From assembly GCA_964607915.1 (NCBI GenBank), contig CAZSMU010000143.1, forward strand, positions 1 through 9,599: a stretch of 9,599 bases of DNA, written 5' to 3'. Each line of letters opens with the position of its first letter. The first letter of the stretch is position 1. Shown piece by piece: positions 4,789 to 9,599 of the stretch. The notes beneath the pieces were generated by a model. The model saw only the letters and a list, made by a program, of their open reading frames with translations. It ran no database searches and was not told where the DNA came from. The stretch is from JADJPL01 sp964607915. GTDB lineage: Bacteria; Bacteroidota; Bacteroidia; Chitinophagales; Saprospiraceae. The translations under genes were made by a program, and so were the position numbers.

Positions 4789-7452
4789 ATGCGCAGACAA
4801 CTGGAAAAAATCCTGAACCCGGCATCTATCGCCGTCGTCGGGGCGTCTGACCGCGAGGACCGGGTTGGCTATACGCTCTTTGCAAACTTGCTGCAAGGCG
4901 GGTTCAAGGGAAAACTTTTCCCGGTGAACCTGCACCGCGAGACCGTGCAGGGCCAGCCGGCCTATTCAAAAATCAATCGGGTGCCGGAAAAAGTAGATTT
5001 GGCGATCATCGTCGTTCCCGCCGACAGCGTCTCCGGCATGGTCGAAGAGTGTGGGGAGGCCGGGGTCTCCGGCGTACTAGTCATCTCGGCGGGCTTCCTG
5101 GAAAAAGGCCAGGAAGGCAAAATCCACTACGACCGCATTGCCGCTCTTTGCCGTCGGTATGGTATGCGGCTGCTCGGCCCGAACAGCCTGGGCTTTCTCT
5201 TGCCCCGGCAGGGGCTGAACGCCAGTTTTGCTTCCCGCATGCCACTGCCCGGCAACCTGGCGCTGATTTCGCAAAGCGGTGCGCTGCTCACGTCTATCCT
5301 CGATTGGTCCGTATCCCATCGGGTGGGGTTTAGCCACCTCATCTCTATCGGTGCTATGGTGGACGTGGATTTCGCCGACTTGATAGACTACCTCGGTACA
5401 GACCCTCAAACGTCCTGTATCCTCATTTATATGGAAAGCCTGGTGAATGCGCGTCGCTTTATGAGCGCAGCGCGTTCTTTTTCCCGCAACAAACCTATTA
5501 TCGTCCTGAAATCCGGCCGGAGCGAGGAAGGAGGCCAGGCAGCCCTCTCCCACACGGGCACCCTGGCCGGAAACGATGCGGTATATGATGCGGCTTTTCG
5601 CCGGGCAGGTGTCATCCGCGTGGATGCCATTGCCCAGCTTTTTAACATCGCCCAGGCACTGGCCCTGCAGCCCAGGCCGCGCGGCAACCGATTAGCCATT
5701 CTGAGCAATACCGGCGCGGCCGGTATATTGGCCACCGATTACTTATCGCGCAACGAGGGCCAACTGGCACGGCTATCTCCCAAAACCTACGCGCTGTTAC
5801 CGGAGGGCGTCCCCGCGGGCAACCCCCTCGACCTGCAGGCCGACGCGACTCCCGAGCGCTATGCAGGTGCATTGAAGGCTTGCCTGCAAGACAATGGGGT
5901 AGACGGGATCCTGCTCATCCTGACCCCTCAATACAAAACCGATGCGGAAGCGTGTGCCGCGGCCCTGGTCGCTGCGGCAAAAGGCGCCGGGAAACCGATC
6001 TTCGCCGTGTGGATGGGGGAAGGCGCAGTTTCTAAAGGACGCGACGTGTTCGATGCCGGGCGCATCCCCAACTACCGGTTTCCCGAAAGTGCCGTAGATG
6101 CGTTCCTCCGCATCTGGAGCTATACCCGCGACCTGAAACTGCTGTACGAGACCCCTCCGGCAATCCCCAACGACTTCGCCCCCGACACGGAAAAGGTGCG
6201 CAACCTGATTCGGGAACTGCAGCAGGACCACGGAAGGCGCCTCATGTCTGAAACGGAATCCCGGCAGGTACTGGCCGCCTACCAAATTCCCGTCAATCCC
6301 AGTCAACTCTGCGGCAATGCGGAGGAGGCCGTCGCGTATGCCGAAGCAATCGGGTATCCGGTAGCCGTAAAAATAGTTTCGCCCGATGTCGCCCATAAAA
6401 CGGACGTCGGTGGGGTCGTACTGGATGTAAAGAGTGCAGAAGAGGTACAGAGCGCTGTGGAACTCATCCGCGAACGCCTGGCTTTGCGCCGTCCCGCCGC
6501 CCGCCTGCAGGGTTTTATGATCGAACGGATGGTGTCAAAGCCTTTTGAACTACTGATCGGAGCGAGAAAAGACCCGGTGTTTGGACCCGTCATCGCCTTT
6601 GGCAGGGGCGGGGTGGGCGTGGAAGTCCATCCGGATATGCAGCTCGGGCTCCCACCGTTGAATATGGCCTTGGCGCAGCAAATCGTGGAGGGCGTCTCTA
6701 TGTTTCCCCTGCTGCGCGGATACCGAGGTCTGCCCGGGGTCAACCTCAAAGACCTGGATTTCCTCATCTGCAAGTTCTCCTACTTGCTCATGGATTTTCC
6801 CGAAATCGGGGAGATAGATATCAATCCCTACCTGGCAGACCACCTCGGGGGGCTGGTTGTGGATGCCCGCATTATCCTGGATGGGCCTGTCATCTCTTCC
6901 ACAGACGTGCCGTACCGCCATTTGGTGATTTCTCCGTATCCGGGGAAGAAGTACTCCAAAACGGTGGTGCTCAAGGATGGAAGCAGCATGTCTCTACGCC
7001 CCATCCGCCCCGAAGATGAGCCGGCCATGGAGGAAATGTTGTCCGGAGTATCCAGCGATTCCCTATACATGCGGTTTTTTGGCTATATCCCCAAGATGTC
7101 GCACGAATGGATGGCGCGGTTTACGCATATTGACTACGACCGCGAAATCGCCATTGTAGCCGAAGCGGAAATCGCCGGCAAGCGCCGGTTTGCCGGGGTC
7201 GTGCGCCTCATCGAGGATGCCTGGCGTGAAACGGCAGAGTACTCGATCCTCATCGCCGATTTTTTCCACGGACGGGGATTAGGTAATGTACTGACAGACT
7301 ATATCTTCGACATTGCACGGGAGCGGAAGATCAAAAAAATTGTCGCCTCGGTGCTGTCCAATAATAAACCCATGATCCACATGTTCGAACGCCGGGGCTT
7401 CCGCTTCGACCGGAGCGGCCTGGATATCTACGACGTAGAGCTGGATCTTTGA
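4789..7452 (+). CDS. PatZ/Pat-like protein: NDP-forming acyl-CoA synthetase fused to GNAT acetyltransferase
   Basis: At 887 residues it matches the size and domain order of E. coli PatZ (YfiQ) and Salmonella Pat, which acetylate lysines of acetyl-CoA synthetase and other proteins. Domains: CoA-binding Rossmann (about 8-130, with PASIAVVGAS and LLGPNSLG), succinyl-CoA-ligase-like domains (about 155-450, with ISQSGA and IVLKSGRS), ATP-grasp (about 480-700, with GYPVAVKIVSPDVAHKTDVG and EIDINPYL) and GNAT (about 730-887, with LRPIRPEDEPAMEEM, IDYDREIAIVA and the acetyl-CoA loop HGRGLG at 827-832). Unlike E. coli PatZ, it keeps the phosphohistidine motif SHTG (H255) of ADP-forming acetyl-CoA synthetases, so the synthetase half may still be catalytic. 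It is the last gene of the operon and follows the deacetylase by two bases. The bifunctional activity is inference. Confidence 0.93.
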   Translation: MRRQLEKILNPASIAVVGASDREDRVGYTLFANLLQGGFKGKLFPVNLHRETVQGQPAYSKINRVPEKVDLAIIVVPADSVSGMVEECGEAGVSGVLVISAGFLEKGQEGKIHYDRIAALCRRYGMRLLGPNSLGFLLPRQGLNASFASRMPLPGNLALISQSGALLTSILDWSVSHRVGFSHLISIGAMVDVDFADLIDYLGTDPQTSCILIYMESLVNARRFMSAARSFSRNKPIIVLKSGRSEEGGQAALSHTGTLAGNDAVYDAAFRRAGVIRVDAIAQLFNIAQALALQPRPRGNRLAILSNTGAAGILATDYLSRNEGQLARLSPKTYALLPEGVPAGNPLDLQADATPERYAGALKACLQDNGVDGILLILTPQYKTDAEACAAALVAAAKGAGKPIFAVWMGEGAVSKGRDVFDAGRIPNYRFPESAVDAFLRIWSYTRDLKLLYETPPAIPNDFAPDTEKVRNLIRELQQDHGRRLMSETESRQVLAAYQIPVNPSQLCGNAEEAVAYAEAIGYPVAVKIVSPDVAHKTDVGGVVLDVKSAEEVQSAVELIRERLALRRPAARLQGFMIERMVSKPFELLIGARKDPVFGPVIAFGRGGVGVEVHPDMQLGLPPLNMALAQQIVEGVSMFPLLRGYRGLPGVNLKDLDFLICKFSYLLMDFPEIGEIDINPYLADHLGGLVVDARIILDGPVISSTDVPYRHLVISPYPGKKYSKTVVLKDGSSMSLRPIRPEDEPAMEEMLSGVSSDSLYMRFFGYIPKMSHEWMARFTHIDYDREIAIVAEAEIAGKRRFAGVVRLIEDAWRETAEYSILIADFFHGRGLGNVLTDYIFDIARERKIKKIVASVLSNNKPMIHMFERRGFRFDRSGLDIYDVELDL

Positions 7453-7453
7453 G

Positions 7454-8416
7454 TTAGGGTACCGATTGGATGATGAGATAGTACAACGGCATGCCTATTG
7501 TGATGTTGAACGGAAAAGTTACGCCCAGAGCCATGGGGATGTAGAGCCCCGGCTCTGCGTTGGGGGCGGCAAGGCGCATGGCGGCAGGGACGGCAATATA
7601 CGATGCACTCGCGGCGAGAATGGAGAAAATGAAGCGGTTGCCCACGTCATGGGAGATGTAATGGGTCAAAAAAGCCACAAGAGAACCGTTGAAGGCGGGT
7701 ACCAATATCGCAAACCCAAGCAAAAACACCCCCTGGCGGCAAAAGGCGGCGAATCGCTTTGCCGTAATCATGCCCATTTCAAGCAAAAAGATAGCTAAGA
7801 AGCCCTTGAAGATATCGGTGGTGAAGGGCTTGATTCCTTCTGCCTGCTTGGAATCAGCCACAATACCTATGATTAGGCTGCCGATAATCATCAATACACT
7901 GCCGTTGGAAAGAGAATGGTGCAGGATATTTCTCAGGGAAATCGGGTGCTCTGCCTTTTCAAACTTCATCATCAACACGACCCCCATAATGATGGCCGGG
8001 AACTCCATCAACGCCATGACCGCTACCATGTGGCCGCCGTACTGCAGCGATTGCATTTCCAAAAAGGATACGGCAGCGACAAACGTGACGGCACTGACCG
8101 ACCCGTACGCGGCGGCAATGGCACCGGCATTGCTCACGCTCAGCTTTTGCTTCAGGATAAAAAAGGTATATACAGGGATGACGGCCGCCACCGCTATCCC
8201 GAAGAGGAGCGAGTAAAGAATTTCCTGGGTGAAAGGACTATGCCCCAACTCCTGTCCTCCTTTGAAGCCTATGGAAAATAACAAATACAGGGAGATGAAC
8301 TTGCTGGACGACGCCGGAATCTCTAAATCGCTTTTGATCGCGGTGGCGACGATGCCCAGCACAAAAAACAAAAGGGTCGGATTGGTAAGGTTGGATAAAA
8401 GTATCTGAAAATCCAT
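7454..8416 (-). CDS. sbtA: SbtA-type sodium-dependent bicarbonate transport permease
   Basis: A 320-residue integral membrane protein with about ten hydrophobic segments, of the family named for cyanobacterial SbtA, a sodium/bicarbonate symporter of the inner membrane. Two similar halves each carry a conserved serine-rich core: AAAYGSVSAVTFVAA (101-115) and ILAASASYIAVPAAMR (266-281). The polar loop near 150-165 separates the halves, as in the family. I chose MDFQILLSNLTNP as the start (ATG at 8416). The frame is open to 8506, but the extra 30 residues are translated from the palindromic element and are unlike the family. No SbtB/PII-like partner gene is present in this window. It converges on the operon with a single base between the stops. 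Transport of another anion cannot be excluded. Confidence 0.9.
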   Translation of the reverse strand: MDFQILLSNLTNPTLLFFVLGIVATAIKSDLEIPASSSKFISLYLLFSIGFKGGQELGHSPFTQEILYSLLFGIAVAAVIPVYTFFILKQKLSVSNAGAIAAAYGSVSAVTFVAAVSFLEMQSLQYGGHMVAVMALMEFPAIIMGVVLMMKFEKAEHPISLRNILHHSLSNGSVLMIIGSLIIGIVADSKQAEGIKPFTTDIFKGFLAIFLLEMGMITAKRFAAFCRQGVFLLGFAILVPAFNGSLVAFLTHYISHDVGNRFIFSILAASASYIAVPAAMRLAAPNAEPGLYIPMALGVTFPFNITIGMPLYYLIIQSVP

Positions 8417-8433
8417 CTTCGGTTCAATGTTTT

Positions 8434-8509
8434 GACTGGTTGCTAGGTCTCGGCGAGCAGTCAAAAAAGGGCCTTTTTGGCCCCTCGATGATTCTCCTCG
8501 CAACAAGCC
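8434..8509 (-). repeat. Leader palindromic element copy preceding sbtA
   Basis: In plus-strand reading the arm GACTGGTTGCTAGG (8434-8447) mirrors CCTCGCAACAAGCC (8496-8509), and the inner palindrome AAAAAGG-G-CCTTTTT (8464-8478) is at the shared centre. Read along sbtA, the segment CCCTTTTTTGA, then CTCGCCGA, then ACCT, GC, AC and AGTC follows the element at ftsH step by step. It ends 17 bases before the sbtA ATG. It also lies after the stop of the upstream DUF6671-like gene. The T-run after the inner palindrome could therefore help end that transcript, but the GC part of the stem is short for a terminator. Confidence 0.75.
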
Positions 8510-8542
8510 TTGTGTATCGGGTGAAAAGTCTGCTTGAGGTAT

Positions 8543-9379
8543 TCAGGGGTTGCAGTAATCGCAGTACCCGGGGTCTTCCCAGGTTTTCTGATGGGGAAAC
8601 TCCCGCTTTTCCTGGAAGTGGCATTTCTGGCATTGGTACAAATGGGCGTAGGTCGAACGGGTAGGCCTCCCGCACTGACTGCAGGGCAACCCGGGAATAG
8701 CCTCCGAAACCCAAAACCCCGGAGACTGGCAGCGGGGGCAAAGCGATTGGATGCGTGTTAACAACTGCTGTGCGGCTTCTCCGATGACCCGCATCCGCGT
8801 GGGGTTGTATAGGGCGCGCATATCTGTTTCCACATACGCAGCTCCGTACTGCGTCTTCAGGTCCTTGAACACATACAAGAGCCGATTCTGATCGGTGATG
8901 CCCTTTGCCATGCCGTCCGTCTCGTCCTGGCTTTTGCGCAGGATGAGGCCATGGGAAGGGAAGCGCGCACCCCGGGCGAATTCGAGCAGTTCGGACTCGT
9001 AAAAGACCTCCTGCCCGCCGAAATTCGTATCGGCGCTCAAGCAGTGAGCCCTGATTTCCAAATCGTTTTTTGCATCTATCAAGAGGAGGAGTTCCTCGTT
9101 GCCGGGCACGAAAAACAGGTGGGGATGAGGGCCGAAAGAGCCCTCGCTGGCCAGTACGAGATCGCAACCGCTCTTCTCCATGCCCATGCGGCACTTTTCC
9201 CGGGCCGTCTGCAAAGGGTCGCTTTTTCTGGGTACTTCCCCGGAGAAAGTACCCAGAGCATCGGTGTCCAGACCCGGGTCCGTGAAGCAGCGCACGCCGA
9301 GTGCCTGCTCCAGGAGCGGGGCCAATACCTGTTCTTTACAGTGCCGGGTGGCGATAAAAAGCGATCTTCCTTCAAACAT
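8543..9379 (-). CDS. DUF6671-like protein with two C-terminal zinc ribbons
   Basis: A 278-residue protein that I recognise as DUF6671-like; its function is not known to me. The N-terminal alpha/beta domain (about 5-190) carries the motifs ATRHCKEQVLAPLL (10-23), LGTFSGEVPRKSDPL (42-56), ASEGSFGPHP (77-86), IDAKNDLEIRA (101-111) and ETDMRALYNPTRM (184-196). The charged and histidine residues in them look like an active site. The C-terminus has four CxxC pairs (C214/C217, C233/C236, C250/C253, C273/C276), enough for two structural zinc ribbons. No signal peptide or membrane segment is seen. I start it at the ATG at 9379 (MFEGRSLFIATRH). The frame runs open to 9502, but the 41 extra residues come from the palindromic element and AT-rich DNA. 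It lies upstream of sbtA in the same direction, 126 bases apart. Confidence 0.8.
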   Translation of the reverse strand: MFEGRSLFIATRHCKEQVLAPLLEQALGVRCFTDPGLDTDALGTFSGEVPRKSDPLQTAREKCRMGMEKSGCDLVLASEGSFGPHPHLFFVPGNEELLLLIDAKNDLEIRAHCLSADTNFGGQEVFYESELLEFARGARFPSHGLILRKSQDETDGMAKGITDQNRLLYVFKDLKTQYGAAYVETDMRALYNPTRMRVIGEAAQQLLTRIQSLCPRCQSPGFWVSEAIPGLPCSQCGRPTRSTYAHLYQCQKCHFQEKREFPHQKTWEDPGYCDYCNP

Positions 9380-9399
9380 GCAGAATACGTGAAGTATTA

Positions 9400-9463
9400 G
9401 ACTGATTGCGAGGGGATCATCGAAGGGTCGAAAAGGCCCTTTTTTCCCTCCCTGCAATAAGCC
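9400..9463 (-). repeat. Leader palindromic element copy preceding the DUF6671-like gene
   Basis: In plus-strand reading the arm GACTGATTGCGAGGGG (9400-9415) partly complements CCCTCCCTGCAATAAGCC (9446-9463), with AAAAGGCCCTTTT (9431-9443) near the centre. The left portion, including GATCATCGAAGGGTCGAAAAG, follows the composite element (711-735) and, in reverse complement, the copy near sbtA. Read along the DUF6671-like gene it ends in AGTC then TAATAC, 20 bases before the start codon. It also lies between that gene and the divergent lysR, so it cannot be a terminator for either of them. Confidence 0.72.
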
Positions 9464-9500
9464 TGCCGAAATACGGGTGCAAAAATGAAAAGCACTTTTC

Positions 9501-9547
9501 ATAAATATGTATTTATTTTTGTAATAAAAAACATAAATATTATTTAT
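9501..9547 (+). promoter_or_regulatory. Twin palindromes in the lysR leader, probable operator
   Basis: The arms ATAAATA and TATTTAT occur twice: 9501-9507/9510-9516 with a 2-base centre, and 9533-9539/9541-9547 with a 1-base centre. The palindrome centres are about 31-32 bases apart, roughly three helical turns, so both would face the same side of DNA. The second overlaps the first two bases of the lysR start codon. LysR-type regulators often repress their own genes from palindromic sites near the start, so autoregulation is a reasonable inference. The region is very AT-rich, which raises the chance of coincidental palindromes. Confidence 0.45.
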
Positions 9548-9599
9548 GAACTATACACTCAACCAGCTCCGCATATTTGTAGAGGTCGTGCGGAAAGAA
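9546..9599 (+). CDS. LysR-type transcriptional regulator, N-terminus only
   Basis: Only 18 codons are inside the window, translating to MNYTLNQLRIFVEVVRKE. This is the typical start of the winged helix-turn-helix domain of LysR-type regulators (helix 1, pattern LxQLRxFxxVVE). The ATG at 9546 is preceded by AT-rich DNA without a Shine-Dalgarno sequence, as is common in Bacteroidota. It is divergent from the DUF6671-like gene, with 166 bases between the starts. LysR-type regulators often control the divergent neighbour, so the DUF6671-like gene and possibly sbtA are candidate targets. The effector-binding domain is not visible, so the inducer cannot be guessed. Confidence 0.85.
   Translation, partial: MNYTLNQLRIFVEVVRKE

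Noticed and set aside
7689..8216. Long plus-strand frame opposite sbtA
   Set aside because: It is an antisense shadow of a clear membrane transporter gene and has no recognisable domain.
8951..9400. 149-codon plus-strand frame
   Set aside because: It is antisense to the DUF6671-like gene, whose motifs and CxxC pairs show that the minus strand is coding.
9400..9463. Intrinsic transcription terminator for a flanking gene
   Set aside because: The hairpin lies between two divergent start codons, so neither neighbour ends there; this also weakens a terminator reading for the related copies.

Overview
The window looks like chromosomal DNA of a fairly GC-rich member of the Bacteroidota. The main reason is FtsH, whose sequence (GVNPFEFGKSKA before the AAA domain, then IIAHHEAGHAVVSW and SLGAAWYLPEERQIY) is of the Bacteroidota type. 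The weak or absent Shine-Dalgarno signals and the two-domain universal stress protein with a degenerate second half fit this. A Saprospira/Lewinella-like lineage is a guess, not something the sequence proves.

Layout. (1) 1-355, minus strand: the first 118 residues of a protein that reads along its whole visible length as an ADF/cofilin (actin-depolymerising factor homology) domain. This family is known to me essentially from eukaryotes, and it is the most surprising object here. (2) 356-1045: about 690 bases without a gene, packed with palindromic repeats, a perfect tandem 12-mer and a possible ftsH promoter. (3) 1046-7452, plus strand: a tight four-gene operon of ftsH, a tandem universal stress protein, a zinc-dependent HDAC-family deacetylase and an 887-residue PatZ/Pat-like protein (NDP-forming acyl-CoA synthetase fused to a GNAT acetyltransferase). 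The last two form a candidate writer/eraser pair for protein lysine acylation, placed next to a membrane protease and a stress protein. (4) 7454-9379, minus strand: an SbtA-type sodium-dependent bicarbonate permease and, upstream of it, a DUF6671-like protein ending in two zinc ribbons. The permease gene converges on the operon with one base between the stop codons. (5) 9546-9599, plus strand: the first 18 codons of a LysR-type regulator behind an AT-rich leader with two near-identical palindromes.

The most system-like non-coding signal is a family of roughly 64-76 bp palindromic elements. One copy lies 13-20 bases upstream of each of the ftsH, sbtA and DUF6671 start codons, always in the same orientation relative to the gene it precedes. 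A decayed copy in the matching orientation lies upstream of the cofilin-like gene. A larger 161-bp composite of the same family, centred on base 779, lies between the cofilin-like gene and ftsH. No transposase, CRISPR array, tRNA or rRNA was seen.
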